Shown: positions 18,595 through 29,419, counted from the first letter of the stretch. The stretch: DNA of 64,000 nt from Robiginitomaculum sp. (GCA_015485155.1 WFUF01000025.1:1-64000); one strand, 5' to 3'. The notes: generated from the letters alone by a model not told the origin. Program-made: numbers and translations.

Positions 18595-20202
18595 ATGGCT
18601 AAGAAATTCGATGCAATAATAATTGGCGGTGGTCATAATGGTCTGGTCTGCGCTTTTTATCTGGCCCGGGCCGGAATGCGGGTACAGGTGCTGGAGCGCC
18701 GGCATGTGATAGGCGGTGCAGCGGTTACAGAAGAATTCCACCCCGGCTTTAGAAATTCGGTGGCCAGCTATACAGTAAGCCTGTTACAGCCAAAGATTAT
18801 TGAGGATATGAGACTGGTTGAGAACGGGTATCGGGTAATTGAACGCCCAATTTCAAACTTTCTGCCACAAGAGGACGGAAGATATCTTATGCTGGGTGGC
18901 GGTCTTGCACGAACTCAGCAGGAGTTTCGCAAATTCTCTGATCATGATGCTGAAATTCTACCGCAATATTATCAGGCTCTGGAACAGGTTGCCGAGGTTT
19001 TGCGCAGTCTGGCCTTGCAGGTACCGCCCAATTCAGGTGACGGTCTGGGCGGTCTTGTTGCCGCAATAAAGCAAGGGGCTCCTCTGGCAGGACTGACTAT
19101 TGAACAGCAAAGAAATGTACTGGATTTATTTACAAAAAGCGCAAGGGCATATCTTGATGGCTGGTTTGAAAGTGACGCGGTCAAGGCGGCGTTTGGCTTT
19201 GATTCTGTAGTTGGTAACTATGCCAGCCCTGATACTCCTGGCAGTGCCTATGTATTGCTGCATCATGTATTTGGCGAGGTGAATGGCAAAAAGGGTGCCT
19301 GGGGTCATTGTGTTGGCGGCATGGGCAATATTACCCGCCTTATGGCAAAGGCTTGTACTGATCTGGGCGTCAAGATCAGCCTAAACAGCGCTGTTGAACA
19401 AGTTCTTGTACAAGATAATCAAGTAATCGGTGTGCGTTTGCACAACGGGAAGAAGCTGTTTGCCAAACGGGTAATAAGCAATGTGGGGCCAAAACTTTTA
19501 TATCAGCAATTGATAAAGTCTAAGCATTTATCAGCAGATTTTCTAAAGCGTATTAAGGGCTTTCAAACCGGTTCCGGCACGTTTCGGATGAATGTGGCGC
19601 TGTCCGAATTGCCAAAATTTACCTGCAAGCCGGAGCCGGGCGAGCATCACCAAAGCGGTATCATTCTGGCTCCGACACTCGATTATATGGACAAGGCATT
19701 TATGGATGCCAAAACCTATGGTTGGTCAAGACGACCAATCGTTGAAATGCTTATTCCCTCTACTGTTGATGACAGCCTTGCCCCTGTGGGCTGTCATGTG
19801 GCCAGCCTGTTTTGTCAGCAATTTGCCCCTGTTTTACCAAATGGGCAGAGCTGGGATGATGTGCAGGATGAGGCGGCAAATACAATACTGGATACGGTGG
19901 AAGAATATGCTCCGGGTTTTCGGGCCTCGGTTCTGGCGCAAAGCCAATTATCACCAAAGGGTCTGGAAGATACTTTTGGGCTTGTTGGTGGTGATATTAT
20001 GCACGGCAATATGACTATAGACCAATTGTGGTCAGCGCGCCCGGTATTGGGCAATGCCAGTTATCGCGGCCCGCTGGAAGGCTTGTATATGTGCGGAGCA
20101 GGCACCCATCCTGGAGGCGGAGTAACCGGAGCTCCGGGCCATAATGCAGCCAAGGTGATTTTACGAGATCGCAATCCCTTGCGCAGCGCTTTTGGATTAT
20201 GA
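18595..20202 (+). CDS. FAD-dependent phytoene-desaturase-like oxidoreductase (PYROXD2 type)
   Basis: 535 residues from the ATG at 18595 with GGGGGG just upstream; a longer in-frame reading would overlap the divergent DyP gene. The Rossmann motif IIIGGGHNGLVCAFYLARAG and VLERRHVIGGAA at the N-terminus, and a C-terminal GTHPGGGVTGAPGHNA FAD motif, define the CrtI/NAD(P)/FAD family. The overall pattern resembles bacterial homologues of human PYROXD2 rather than carotenoid enzymes, and no crt genes are nearby. Substrate unknown. Confidence 0.88.
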   Translation: MAKKFDAIIIGGGHNGLVCAFYLARAGMRVQVLERRHVIGGAAVTEEFHPGFRNSVASYTVSLLQPKIIEDMRLVENGYRVIERPISNFLPQEDGRYLMLGGGLARTQQEFRKFSDHDAEILPQYYQALEQVAEVLRSLALQVPPNSGDGLGGLVAAIKQGAPLAGLTIEQQRNVLDLFTKSARAYLDGWFESDAVKAAFGFDSVVGNYASPDTPGSAYVLLHHVFGEVNGKKGAWGHCVGGMGNITRLMAKACTDLGVKISLNSAVEQVLVQDNQVIGVRLHNGKKLFAKRVISNVGPKLLYQQLIKSKHLSADFLKRIKGFQTGSGTFRMNVALSELPKFTCKPEPGEHHQSGIILAPTLDYMDKAFMDAKTYGWSRRPIVEMLIPSTVDDSLAPVGCHVASLFCQQFAPVLPNGQSWDDVQDEAANTILDTVEEYAPGFRASVLAQSQLSPKGLEDTFGLVGGDIMHGNMTIDQLWSARPVLGNASYRGPLEGLYMCGAGTHPGGGVTGAPGHNAAKVILRDRNPLRSAFGL

Positions 20203-20312
20203 AAAATAAGGACACTTTGTCGCAGTTCTTGAAAATTCACATAAATTTGATGAAATTGAGGTGGTATTGTACTGCCTTCATGTGTAGAGGAAGGCATCAA
20301 TTAGGTAAAAGT

Positions 20313-20711
20313 ATGCGTTCTTTGTTCCAGATAATTCCGTTTAGCACAATTTTCATGCTGGTCATGGTGCTGGTGGTCGGGATTGTTGTGCCTTCGGCGA
20401 AGGCTGGAACAGCAATGCCAATGAGCCAGAACAACTATATGCAAACAGAAGCCATGCAGGCCGAGGCGGAAACTGGATCGCTAATGCCAGGCGCAATTAA
20501 TATGTCTGGCGCCTATTGTGAGCAAAACCGGGATAATGTTTCTGATATTGATTGCGTGCTGTCTTGCGCCACAATTTGCGTAAGCTCAGTATATTTTCCT
20601 GCGTTGCAACACTTGAACGATCTGGCAAGTGCCCAGTCACATTTTGCACCGGCAAATACCGGGAATTTTTCTTTTGCATCGGCTCTGGCGACCCCTCCTC
20701 CTCGAATCTAA
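20313..20711 (+). CDS. Small secreted cysteine-containing protein leading the copper/silver efflux operon
   Basis: 132 residues from the ATG at 20313, with TTAGG upstream; the longer reading starts inside the preceding gene. A hydrophobic signal ends in AKA (about residue 31). The mature part is rich in Met and contains four cysteines (GAYCEQ, DIDCVLSCATICVSS). It ends in TPPPRI, an ending I associate with small periplasmic proteins encoded ahead of heavy-metal RND pumps (DUF2946/CopL-like). It is 96 bp before cusC and probably in the same operon. An imperfect AATTCA/TGAAATT dyad at 20234-20257 may be an operator. Function inferred from context only. Confidence 0.65.
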   Translation: MRSLFQIIPFSTIFMLVMVLVVGIVVPSAKAGTAMPMSQNNYMQTEAMQAEAETGSLMPGAINMSGAYCEQNRDNVSDIDCVLSCATICVSSVYFPALQHLNDLASAQSHFAPANTGNFSFASALATPPPRI

Positions 20712-20807
20712 TCATCAAATTAACTTTTGCTGTGCATGTGCTGTACAGTGAAGGGGCGCTTTTGGCGCCGTAATTTATAGAATTTGATCTTGAGACAGGA
20801 AGCCAAT

Positions 20808-22058
20808 ATGACCTCCATCCTATCAAAACACATATTTGCCATTGTGCTTGCCGCGCTTATTGCCGCACCAGCAATTGCCCAGGAAAAGCTGGACATCAAT
20901 GAAAGTGTAACAATCGCACTACAGGCAAATGACCCCAGCGTTGAGTTGTTTGAACAAAGAGCCAAAGCGCTGGAAGACCGGGCTGTTTCCGACAGCCAGT
21001 TACCTGATCCGGTGTTTAGCACCCGTATGCAAAGCGTGCCGCTTTCTTCACTAGACATCAATCGCGAAGGCATGACTCAACTGGCATTTGGGGTAAGGCA
21101 GGCCTTTCCCAAAGGAAAGAGCCTTGCCCTTACCAGAGAAAAACGTCTGGCCGAAGCTTTGGCCGAACGCCATAACAAGGAGCTTCGCAATCGTGAAATA
21201 ACCCTGCAAACCAGAATTTCATGGCTTGATCTGTATTATTGGGAACAGGCAAAAATCATTACCGATGCCACACGAGAAAAAGTACTTGAGTTAAGTGAGG
21301 TCTCTGAGGCCAATTATGCAAGTGGCCGCGGAGCGGCGCAAAACGTGTTGCGGGTTGATCTTGAATCATCACTGCTTGAAACCCGTCTGGTTGAACTGGA
21401 TCGCAAGGCTGACCTGGCCAAGGCTGATCTGGCCCGGCTTATCGGAATTGCCAATGCCGCTCGTCCCTTGCCGGAACAATTGCCGTCATTATCGGCATTG
21501 CCCACTGCCCAGCAGATCCAATCGGATCTGGTGCGCCATCCAAGTATCAAGGTTTTTGATGCCAAGATTGCCGCCAGAGACCGTGATGTGGATATTGCTG
21601 CAGAACAATACAAACCCGGTTTTGCCATAGATGCGGCCTATGGTATTCGTGACAGCCGCTCGGATATGGGCTCAGTTGGAATTTCATATTCAATTCCCCT
21701 GTTTCCCAAAAACAGGCAGGACAAAGCACTTTCCGCCAGTAAGAACCTGCGCAGTGCCGCCAAGCTTGGCAGAGATGCTCAATTGCTGGAGTTAAATCGG
21801 CAATTAGGTCGCACCTTTGCCGACTGGACTAGGCTTGGTGAGCGTATTTCCCTGTATGAAAATACGGTTCTACGCCGGGCAATTGACACCGCTGAAGCTG
21901 CAATGATCGGCTATGAAAATCAAACAGCGGATTTTGCAGAACTGGTTCGGGCCGAATTAGCGGTACTGGACGTTAAGCTTACACTTATCCGTTTGCGAGT
22001 TGAGCGGATTAAAGCCCATGCGGGCTTACTGTTTCTGGACGGAGAAAATCATGAATAA
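20808..22058 (+). CDS. cusC: TolC-type outer-membrane channel of the Cus/Czc efflux system
   Basis: 416 residues from the ATG at 20808 (AGACAGGA upstream). The signal peptide ends AIAQ. The rest is a duplicated outer-membrane efflux protein domain of long coiled helices (LELTEV-type periodicity, heptads across 130-230 and 300-400). It forms the outer-membrane exit duct for the RND pump. It overlaps cusB by 8 bp. The symbol follows the operon context; individual OMF sequences do not give substrate. Confidence 0.85.
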   Translation: MTSILSKHIFAIVLAALIAAPAIAQEKLDINESVTIALQANDPSVELFEQRAKALEDRAVSDSQLPDPVFSTRMQSVPLSSLDINREGMTQLAFGVRQAFPKGKSLALTREKRLAEALAERHNKELRNREITLQTRISWLDLYYWEQAKIITDATREKVLELSEVSEANYASGRGAAQNVLRVDLESSLLETRLVELDRKADLAKADLARLIGIANAARPLPEQLPSLSALPTAQQIQSDLVRHPSIKVFDAKIAARDRDVDIAAEQYKPGFAIDAAYGIRDSRSDMGSVGISYSIPLFPKNRQDKALSASKNLRSAAKLGRDAQLLELNRQLGRTFADWTRLGERISLYENTVLRRAIDTAEAAMIGYENQTADFAELVRAELAVLDVKLTLIRLRVERIKAHAGLLFLDGENHE

Positions 22059-23547
22059 GTCAACTGTTTTTGTCGGCGCAGCGGCGCTGGCCATAGGTTT
22101 ATCTGGCGGATTTTTTATCGCCAATATGGGAGATTCCCAGCCCACAGCATCGGAATCCTCCACATCCTCTGAGCGTGAAATCCTGTACTATAAGGCACCA
22201 ATGGACCCCAGCTTTCGCAGCGACAAGCCCGGTAAGTCCCCCATGGGAATGGATCTGGTGCCGGTATATGCCGATGAAAATGAGGATGGGGCTGATGACC
22301 GTAATCTGGTGAAAATTAACCCGGTAGTGCAAAACAATATTGGTGTACGGTATGGCAAGGTGGAAAAAACCACTTTGGCCCGTAATATTAATACGGTTGG
22401 TTTTATTCAGGCCGATGATGATGAAACCGCCAGTGTTGATGTCCGTACAGAAGGGTGGATTGAAAAATTATACATCAAATCCGTAGGCGAGCATGTTAAA
22501 AAGGGCCAGCCCCTGTTTGACCTTTATTCCAAGCCATTGGTGACAGCGCAGGACGAGTATTTGCAGGCTTTGCGTATTGGCAGAGCTTCCCTGATACGGG
22601 CGGCCAAGGGGCGTTTGACCGCCTTGGGCCTTAGCAATAAACAAATCGAGTTCATAAAACGCACCGGCAAATCCAGGCGCCTGAACCGGGTTTTTGCGCC
22701 CAGAGATGGCGTGGTTACCATGGTGAGCATTGGTGAAGGTGCCTATGTAAAACCGGGCAGTAAAATAATGATGCTGGCTGATTTGTCCTCGGTGTGGGTT
22801 TTAGCCGAAGTATTTGAAACTCAGGCCAGTTGGGTAAAACCTGGTCAAGCAGTTACCATGCAGGTGGATGCGGAGCCGGGGCGCGTATGGTCTGGAGTTG
22901 TGGACTATATCTATCCCACCATTAATTCCGGCTCCAGAACCGTACAGGTTCGTCTGGCTTTTTCTAACCCGGACGGAATTTTACGACCACAGGGATATGC
23001 GAAACTGATTATTGAGACTGATCCCAAGGTCGGGGTTTTAGCGGTGGATCGTGAGGCATTGATACGTGCTGGAAAATCAGACCGGGTGATTGTTGCTTTG
23101 GGCGATGGGCGTTTTCAGCCTGCGGAAGTGAAAACCGGCATGGAATCCGGTGGCAAGGTGGAAATACTAAGCGGTCTTGAGGAGAACGAAAAAATAGTGG
23201 TTTCCTCGCAATTCCTTATTGATTCAGAGGCATCGCTTCGCGGCACAACCTTGCGCATGTCAGAACAAGAACCCATGGCAATGGATGCGGTAGAAGAAGC
23301 CAGCTCCAAAGGTGTGGTGGTATCAGTAATGGCAGGCCACGGCATGATTACCCTTGAGCATGATGCAATTGCGGATTTTGACTGGCCGGCCATGGAAATG
23401 GACTTTGTTACCGACCCGGAGTTTCTGGATGATATAGAGCCTGGAGACACGGTTCATTTTACAGTGTTAAGAACGGCCAATGATGATGGCGAACATGTCA
23501 TTTCCTCATTGATGAAAATGACCAAAAATGAGGAGAACGCAAAATGA
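22051..23547 (+). CDS. cusB: RND periplasmic adaptor with HMBD and CusF-like domains
   Basis: 498 residues from the ATG at 22051. After an N-terminal membrane/signal segment comes the heavy-metal-binding domain YKAPMDPSF...KSPMGMDLVPVY (about 47-76). It is followed by the barrel-sandwich/hairpin adaptor region. The C-terminal domain (about 425-490) resembles CusF, with the copper/silver ligands all visible: LEHD histidine, and W, M and M in DWPAMEMDF. The CusF chaperone, separate in Escherichia coli, is thus fused to the adaptor. It overlaps cusC by 8 bp and cusA by 4 bp. Confidence 0.93.
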   Translation: MNKSTVFVGAAALAIGLSGGFFIANMGDSQPTASESSTSSEREILYYKAPMDPSFRSDKPGKSPMGMDLVPVYADENEDGADDRNLVKINPVVQNNIGVRYGKVEKTTLARNINTVGFIQADDDETASVDVRTEGWIEKLYIKSVGEHVKKGQPLFDLYSKPLVTAQDEYLQALRIGRASLIRAAKGRLTALGLSNKQIEFIKRTGKSRRLNRVFAPRDGVVTMVSIGEGAYVKPGSKIMMLADLSSVWVLAEVFETQASWVKPGQAVTMQVDAEPGRVWSGVVDYIYPTINSGSRTVQVRLAFSNPDGILRPQGYAKLIIETDPKVGVLAVDREALIRAGKSDRVIVALGDGRFQPAEVKTGMESGGKVEILSGLEENEKIVVSSQFLIDSEASLRGTTLRMSEQEPMAMDAVEEASSKGVVVSVMAGHGMITLEHDAIADFDWPAMEMDFVTDPEFLDDIEPGDTVHFTVLRTANDDGEHVISSLMKMTKNEENAK

Positions 23548-26500
23548 TTTCCTCAATTATTCGCTGGTCAATAGATAACCGCTTTTTGGTTATCATGTTG
23601 TCATTGTTGATGACCGGGTGGGGACTTTATTCGTTAAAGCAAACCCCTTTGGATGCCATTCCTGATCTTTCGGACGTTCAGGTCATCATTAAAACATCCT
23701 ATCCCGGTCAGGCCCCGCAAGTGGTCGAAGATCAGGTAACCTACCCATTAACCACAGCCATGCTGGCGGTGCCTGGTGCGATTACCGTTCGGGGCTACTC
23801 GTTTTTTAATGACAGTTTTGTCTATATTATTTTTGAAGATGGCACAGATCTTTATTGGGCGCGTTCACGGGTTCTTGAATATCTGTCACAAGTGGCGCCA
23901 ACCCTGCCGCCAAGTGCCAAATCAGCGCTTGGGCCCGATGCCACCGGTGTCGGCTGGGTATATCAATATGCCCTGATTGATAAGACAGGCAATCATGACC
24001 TGTCTCAATTGCGTTCCATTCAGGATTGGTTCTTAAAGTATGAATTACAGACCGTTCACGGTGTCTCAGAGGTTGCCACTATTGGCGGCATGGTCAAACA
24101 GTATCAGGTAATTGCCGATCCAGATAAATTACGTTCATACAATATACCCTTATCCACAGTGCGAACTGCCATTCAGCGCGGCAATCAGGAAACTGGTGGC
24201 CGGGTGATTGAAATGGCCGAAGCCGAATACATGGTGCGTGCTTCAGGCTATATAAAATCCAAAGAGGATTTGCGTCAAATTCCGCTTAAAGTTACCGCTG
24301 AAGGCACGCCCATATTGTTAAAGGACGTGGCGGAAATCCGGCTTGGCCCTGAACTGCGCCGTGGAGTTACCGAGCTAAATGGTGAAGGCGAAGCCGTTGG
24401 CGGCGTTATCATTATGCGTTTTGGTGAAAACGCCTTGCACACCATTGAGCTAATTAAGGAAAAGCTGGAAATCCTGCAAGAAAGCCTGCCCGAAGGGGTA
24501 GAGGTGGTGACCACTTATGATCGTTCGGCATTGATTGAACGGGCGGTGGAGACCTTGCAGGAAAAACTGGCCGAAGAATTTATTGTGGTGATTCTGGTCT
24601 GTGCTGTTTTCCTGTTCCATTTACGCTCGGCGCTGGTGATCGTTCTTAGTCTGCCCTTGGGTATATTGGGCGCATTCATTGTTATGAATATGCAAGGCAT
24701 TAACGCCAATATCATGTCTTTGGGCGGTATTGCCATTGCCATCGGAGCCATGGTTGATGCAGCCATTGTGATGATTGAAAATATGCACAAACACATAGAG
24801 CGAGAACCGCTGACCAAGGAAAACCGATGGCGAATTGTAACGGAGGCTGCGGTTGAAGTGGGCCCGGCGCTGTTCTTTTCGCTGCTGATTATTACCTTTA
24901 GCTTTGTGCCTATTTTTGCATTGGAAGCGCAAGAGGGACGATTGTTTCACCCTCTGGCTTATACAAAAACCTATGCAATGGCCGCTGCTGCCGGTGTCTC
25001 GATTACTCTGGTTCCGGTATTGATGGGCTATTTTATTCGCGGCAAAGTATTGCCCGAACATAAAAATCCGATCAATTGGTTGTTGGTGGTGATTTACCGG
25101 CCCTTTATCAATGCCACCTTAAAGCACCCCTTCTTGATGGTTTTAATTGCGGCTCTGGTTCTGGCCAGTTCGGCAATTCCATTATCACGCATGGGCGGTG
25201 AGTTTATGCCTGATCTTGATGAAGGTGATCTGCTATATATGCCAAGCGCCTTTCCTGCGGTTTCCGCCGGAAAAATGGAGCAGATTCTGCAACAAACCAA
25301 CAAGCTGATCATGACAATACCGGAGGTGGAAACCTCTTACGCCAAAGCCGGGCGTGCCGATACGGCTACTGACCCGGCACCTTTGACCATGGTTGAAACT
25401 ACTATTCAGTTAAAGCCAAAGTCTGAATGGCGTGAAGGTATGACCACAGAAAAGCTAAAGGCGGAACTTGATAGAATCGTTCAGGTTCCAAGTCTTACCA
25501 ATGTCTGGATCATGCCGATCAAGAACCGGATCGACATGCTGGCCACCGGAATTAAAACCCCGGTCGGTATTAAGGTTGCAGGCCCGGACTTAAACGTAAT
25601 CGGTGAAATTGGCGAAGAGATCGAACGTGTGATCAAGGACGTTCCGGGCACCTCATCGGTTTATGCCGAAAGGGTTACTGGCGGGCGTTTTGTTGACATT
25701 GACATTCGCCGCGCCGAAGCGGCTCGCTTTGGCTTGAATGTGGCTGATGTTCAGGACGTTATACGCACGGCCATTGGTGGTATGACCATTACCCAAAGCG
25801 TAGAGGGCCTTGAGCGATACCCGGTAAATCTGCGCTATCCGCGAGACTATCGTGACAGTGTTGAAAAATTAAAATCCCTGCCGGTGGTCACCAAAATGGG
25901 TGCTCAAATACCGCTGGGGCGCCTTGCCGATATTTCCATCTCCAGTGGCCCCGGCGTGATCCGCAGTGAAAATGCCAGATTAAATGGCTGGATCTATGTG
26001 GATATCGCAGGAAGGGACATTGGCTCTTATGTGGCTGATGCCAAAAAAGCCGTAGCCGAAGGGGTCGAATTACCGCCAGGATATTCGCTTAACTGGTCTG
26101 GCCAGTATGAATATATGGAAAGAGCCAAGGCCCGCCTGGCAGTGGTGGTTCCGGTTACTTTGGTAATTATTCTTTTGCTGTTATTCTTAAACTTCAGACG
26201 AGTTATACCGGTACTTATCATTATCAGCACATTGCCCCTGGCCCTTGTCGGCGGTTTATGGCTGATGGATTTCCTTAGCTATAATATGTCGGTGGCTGTG
26301 GGCGTTGGATTTATCGCCTTGGCCGGAGTCTCGGTTGAGATAGGGGTGCTGATGGTGGTTTATCTGGAGCAGGCTCTGCAAAAGCAAAAGGAAGTGGCCT
26401 ATTCCGAAAACCGCTCCCTGACACTGGAGGATTTGCAAATAGCAATTGTCGAAGGTGCCTTGATGCGGGTTCGTCCGATCATGATGACGGTGGCTGTGGT

Positions 26501-26675
26501 GGTTGCAGGTCTGTTGCCGATCATGCTTGGTAGCGGAACCGGATCCGAAGTGATGCGCCGGATTGCAGCCCCGATGGTGGGCGGCATGATCAGTGCCACG
26601 GTTTTGACCTTGCTGGTAATCCCGGCCGTATTCCTTATCTGGAAGCGCCTGAGCCTGTCAAAAGAGGCAAAATAA
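23544..26675 (+). CDS. cusA: Copper/silver RND efflux pump CusA
   Basis: 1043 residues with the twelve-helix RND architecture and two large periplasmic loops. The HME subfamily call is secure. The methionines that form the Cu(I)/Ag(I) site in Escherichia coli CusA (573, 623, 672) have visible counterparts in [16 protein letters not shown] and RIDMLATG. This points to monovalent copper/silver rather than zinc/cobalt export. The start ATG overlaps the cusB stop. Proton-relay acidic residues occur in the [16 protein letters not shown] helix. Confidence 0.95.
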   Translation: MISSIIRWSIDNRFLVIMLSLLMTGWGLYSLKQTPLDAIPDLSDVQVIIKTSYPGQAPQVVEDQVTYPLTTAMLAVPGAITVRGYSFFNDSFVYIIFEDGTDLYWARSRVLEYLSQVAPTLPPSAKSALGPDATGVGWVYQYALIDKTGNHDLSQLRSIQDWFLKYELQTVHGVSEVATIGGMVKQYQVIADPDKLRSYNIPLSTVRTAIQRGNQETGGRVIEMAEAEYMVRASGYIKSKEDLRQIPLKVTAEGTPILLKDVAEIRLGPELRRGVTELNGEGEAVGGVIIMRFGENALHTIELIKEKLEILQESLPEGVEVVTTYDRSALIERAVETLQEKLAEEFIVVILVCAVFLFHLRSALVIVLSLPLGILGAFIVMNMQGINANIMSLGGIAIAIGAMVDAAIVMIENMHKHIEREPLTKENRWRIVTEAAVEVGPALFFSLLIITFSFVPIFALEAQEGRLFHPLAYTKTYAMAAAAGVSITLVPVLMGYFIRGKVLPEHKNPINWLLVVIYRPFINATLKHPFLMVLIAALVLASSAIPLSRMGGEFMPDLDEGDLLYMPSAFPAVSAGKMEQILQQTNKLIMTIPEVETSYAKAGRADTATDPAPLTMVETTIQLKPKSEWREGMTTEKLKAELDRIVQVPSLTNVWIMPIKNRIDMLATGIKTPVGIKVAGPDLNVIGEIGEEIERVIKDVPGTSSVYAERVTGGRFVDIDIRRAEAARFGLNVADVQDVIRTAIGGMTITQSVEGLERYPVNLRYPRDYRDSVEKLKSLPVVTKMGAQIPLGRLADISISSGPGVIRSENARLNGWIYVDIAGRDIGSYVADAKKAVAEGVELPPGYSLNWSGQYEYMERAKARLAVVVPVTLVIILLLLFLNFRRVIPVLIIISTLPLALVGGLWLMDFLSYNMSVAVGVGFIALAGVSVEIGVLMVVYLEQALQKQKEVAYSENRSLTLEDLQIAIVEGALMRVRPIMMTVAVVVAGLLPIMLGSGTGSEVMRRIAAPMVGGMISATVLTLLVIPAVFLIWKRLSLSKEAK

Positions 26676-26698
26676 CAGATGAGATTGCTGGATTGGCG

Positions 26699-27358
26699 TT
26701 ATTCACGCCGAAGTATTTTTTCGACCAATATATTGCCAATCCAGCTTTCCATAAAATTAGCCTTTACCTGTGCCGGATCATATTCGCTTGCCACCCACTC
26801 CGAGAAACTGATCGGCTTTTTGGCAGCAAAATCCAGATATGACTGAAAAAAGAAATCCAGCATTCCGGTTTTGCCAAGTTTTACATGCAGGGTTTTTAAT
26901 GACAATTGCTGCATTGCCTGCTCAATACGCTGGCCTTTGCGAAAATGCATATAAAGCGCAGCCATAAAGCCGGCGCGATCAGCCCCGGACTTGCAATGCA
27001 TCAGCGCCGGATACTCAATTCGTTCAAACAAGTCCCTGGCCCTGAAAATCACCTCTGGCGGATGAGTGTCACGGGATTTCACCGTAAAATTTTCCAATGT
27101 AATGCCATAGGTTTTGCAGGCTTCTTTTTCCAGAGCATGAAAACCGCTATTGGTGCCCCCGCGCAGGTTGATAATAGTGCGAATCCCCCGTTTACTCCAC
27201 TGCTCGATCTGCTTTGGTGATGGCTGATTGCTGCGTACCATTTCATCAGAAATCCACCGTTTGTTTTGGAACCATATGCGCAAAAACCCGTGATCACGCC
27301 AAATCAGGTCGTTTTTGGCCTTTTTTCGGGCTGAAGGTGTCGACAGATCAAAGCTCAT
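26699..27358 (-). CDS. Dual-specificity/tyrosine phosphatase-like protein
   Basis: 219 residues. The catalytic P-loop HCKSGADRAG (Cys near 121) fits HCxxGxxR, and an upstream INLRGG strand matches the DSP/PTP fold. It lacks a signal or membrane segment, so it is cytoplasmic. Substrate unknown. It starts 37 bp from, and divergent to, the lipid A acyltransferase operon, so the two may share control. The family is often annotated as a tyrosine phosphatase; lipid or sugar phosphate substrates cannot be excluded. Confidence 0.85.
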   Translation of the reverse strand: MSFDLSTPSARKKAKNDLIWRDHGFLRIWFQNKRWISDEMVRSNQPSPKQIEQWSKRGIRTIINLRGGTNSGFHALEKEACKTYGITLENFTVKSRDTHPPEVIFRARDLFERIEYPALMHCKSGADRAGFMAALYMHFRKGQRIEQAMQQLSLKTLHVKLGKTGMLDFFFQSYLDFAAKKPISFSEWVASEYDPAQVKANFMESWIGNILVEKILRRE

Positions 27359-27395
27359 GGGTGCCTTTCGTAACAGAACACGCTAAACAGGGGCC

Positions 27396-28133
27396 ATGTG
27401 GAAGAAATTTTTCAGATCAAGGCCGGTGCAATTTATTCTGGCGGTGGTTTTGGCCGGTTATGTAAGGCTGGTCAACCGCTCAATCCGTTGGCAGGTACAT
27501 GGACAGGAAATTGTTGATCCAATCTGGCAAAAAGGTGAAGGGGTAATTGGGGCACTTTGGCATTCAAGAATTTTGCTGACTCTTGCTGCATGGCCACCTG
27601 ATCGCCCCCCAAAGAAACAAAGCCCCAGTTTTTTAATATCGCTTTCGCCTGATGGGGCCTTTGTTTCGCGCGCAGCATTATTTTTGGGTTCTGGAGTTAT
27701 TCGCGGCTCCGGCGCAAACAGGAAAAAGAAAAAAAACAAAGGAGGAGCAACGGCCTTTCGCAAAATGATTGACCATATACAAGCTGGCGGTTGTCTGGCC
27801 ATTACACCCGATGGCCCAAGAGGCCCACGAATGCGAGCCAGTCTGGGCGCAATTGTTCTGGCCGCTAAAACCGGGGCACCTGTTTTGTGTTTGGGGGTTT
27901 CCTGCTCCCGGGCAAAATTCTTCAATAGCTGGGATCGGTTCTGCCTGCCCATACCCTTTGGACGGGGTGCTATTGTCTGGAAGGGGCCGGTATGGGTGCC
28001 CAAAGATGCTGATGAAGAAATGCTGGAGCGCAAACGGCAGGAAGTGGAAGACCTGATCAATCAGGCATCTTTTAGTGCTGATTCCATATGCGACCATTTG
28101 CCAATTGAACCGGCAGAGCGAGAAGAATCATGA
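27396..28133 (+). CDS. DUF374 lysophospholipid/lipid A acyltransferase
   Basis: 245 residues. The DUF374 pattern is visible: ALWHSRIL with the catalytic-type histidine, SLSPDGAFVSR and ITPDGPRGPR. A basic KKKKNKGG stretch follows residue 108. DUF374 includes the epsilonproteobacterial secondary lipid A acyltransferase LpxJ (known). The position here, overlapping kdtA by 4 bp and heading kdtA-lpxK-lpxL, argues for a lipid A role (inferred). A hydrophobic N-terminus would place it at the inner membrane. Confidence 0.85.
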   Translation: MWKKFFRSRPVQFILAVVLAGYVRLVNRSIRWQVHGQEIVDPIWQKGEGVIGALWHSRILLTLAAWPPDRPPKKQSPSFLISLSPDGAFVSRAALFLGSGVIRGSGANRKKKKNKGGATAFRKMIDHIQAGGCLAITPDGPRGPRMRASLGAIVLAAKTGAPVLCLGVSCSRAKFFNSWDRFCLPIPFGRGAIVWKGPVWVPKDADEEMLERKRQEVEDLINQASFSADSICDHLPIEPAEREES

Positions 28134-29419
28134 AAACACCGTGGTTATTAAAGTTTTATCTTGGTTTTTCCCGCTGGTTTGCGGCTGCATATCACCTTGT
28201 TTATCGTCTGCGTGCGCTATGGGGTAAAGAAGATAAGCTGCGCTTGTTAGAGCGGGCCGGATACAGCAAAACTCACCGGCCATCGGGGCCGCTGGTCTGG
28301 CTGCACGGGGCCAGTGTTGGTGAGTGTAATTTAGCTTTGGCTGTGATCGGACAATGGAAAAAAATTGAGCCTGATGTAAACTTTCTTGTTACCTCACAGA
28401 CCAAAACGTCAGCTAATTTGCTGGCTGGAAGGGAGAATGAGAATATTATTCACCAGTATCTGCCAATGGATACTCCTGATGCCATGGAGCATTTTATTCA
28501 TCACTGGCAGCCGGATCTGATGATTTTGCTGGAGTCAGAAATTTGGCCAAACCTGATTGTAAGTGTACGAAAAAGCCAGATACCTCTGGTGCTGTTAAAC
28601 GCCAGAATGAATGAAAAATCCCGCAGAAACTGGCAGAAACGAAACCAATTATCCCGGTATCTGTTCAAACAGTTTCAGTGGATTGTGGCGGCTGATAATC
28701 CGACCCGGGATTTTTTAAGTCAAATAACCGGACAGGAAATCCTCATGCCCGGCAATCTTAAACAGCTCATGACGCCATTGCCACCGGATCAGGATCTGCT
28801 TGATGAGCTGTCCTTATTGTGCCGGGGCCGTCCTGTCTGGCTGGCCTTATCTACCCATTTGGGTGAAGACGAGATATTGTTACAGGCTCATAAACAGATT
28901 TTGCAAAAACAGACAGAGACATTGCTGATTTTGGTACCTCGCCATCCGGAACGGGGCCCACAACTTGCCTCTATGGCTGATGATCTTGGCCTATCAAACA
29001 GCAGGCGCGGCAAAGAACTTCAGGCACAAAAGCAATTATGGATTGCTGATACTATTGGTGAAATTCCTCTTTGGCTGGAGCTGGCCTCCATTGCCTTTAT
29101 TGCCGGCTCTCTTTCAGGCGGCAAGGGCCATAATCCCATAGAGGCGTTAAGTGCGTCAGTTGCGGTGTTGTCAGGCTCAAATGTGAGTAGCTTTTCTGAG
29201 ATTTATCAGGAGCTTGACACACATGGCGTAGTGAAGTTCTGTGATACTCCAGATCAGATAGCAATGGCGGTTCTGGCGCATTTTGATGATCCAGATACTA
29301 ACAGGCATAATCAGCAGGCAATGAAAGAGCTGATCGCAAAACGGGCAGGAGCCCTTGCACAACAGGTTATTCCGGGTTTACTGGATTTGCGCAAAGGTAA
29401 ATACCATGCGCGCTCCTGA
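28130..29419 (+). CDS. kdtA: 3-deoxy-D-manno-octulosonic acid (Kdo) transferase
   Basis: 429 residues (waaA/kdtA family). It adds Kdo to lipid IVA at the inner membrane. An N-terminal membrane anchor is followed by WLHGASVGE, whose glutamate is the catalytic base, then a GT-B fold with LVPRHPER and the C-terminal FIAGSLSGGKGHNPIE nucleotide-sugar motif. The ATG overlaps the upstream stop (ATGA). Whether it adds one or two Kdo cannot be told from sequence. Confidence 0.95.
   Translation: MKTPWLLKFYLGFSRWFAAAYHLVYRLRALWGKEDKLRLLERAGYSKTHRPSGPLVWLHGASVGECNLALAVIGQWKKIEPDVNFLVTSQTKTSANLLAGRENENIIHQYLPMDTPDAMEHFIHHWQPDLMILLESEIWPNLIVSVRKSQIPLVLLNARMNEKSRRNWQKRNQLSRYLFKQFQWIVAADNPTRDFLSQITGQEILMPGNLKQLMTPLPPDQDLLDELSLLCRGRPVWLALSTHLGEDEILLQAHKQILQKQTETLLILVPRHPERGPQLASMADDLGLSNSRRGKELQAQKQLWIADTIGEIPLWLELASIAFIAGSLSGGKGHNPIEALSASVAVLSGSNVSSFSEIYQELDTHGVVKFCDTPDQIAMAVLAHFDDPDTNRHNQQAMKELIAKRAGALAQQVIPGLLDLRKGKYHARS

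Noticed and set aside
20234-20257. CusR/CueR-type operator before the copper operon
   Set aside because: AATTCA/TGAAATT is an imperfect dyad and no good -35/-10 spacing of a MerR promoter could be placed, so it is mentioned only in the gene entry.
24621-25061. 146-codon frame opposite cusA
   Set aside because: Shadow of cusA in another frame; composition biased to Gln/His/Asn as expected from antisense of hydrophobic codons.
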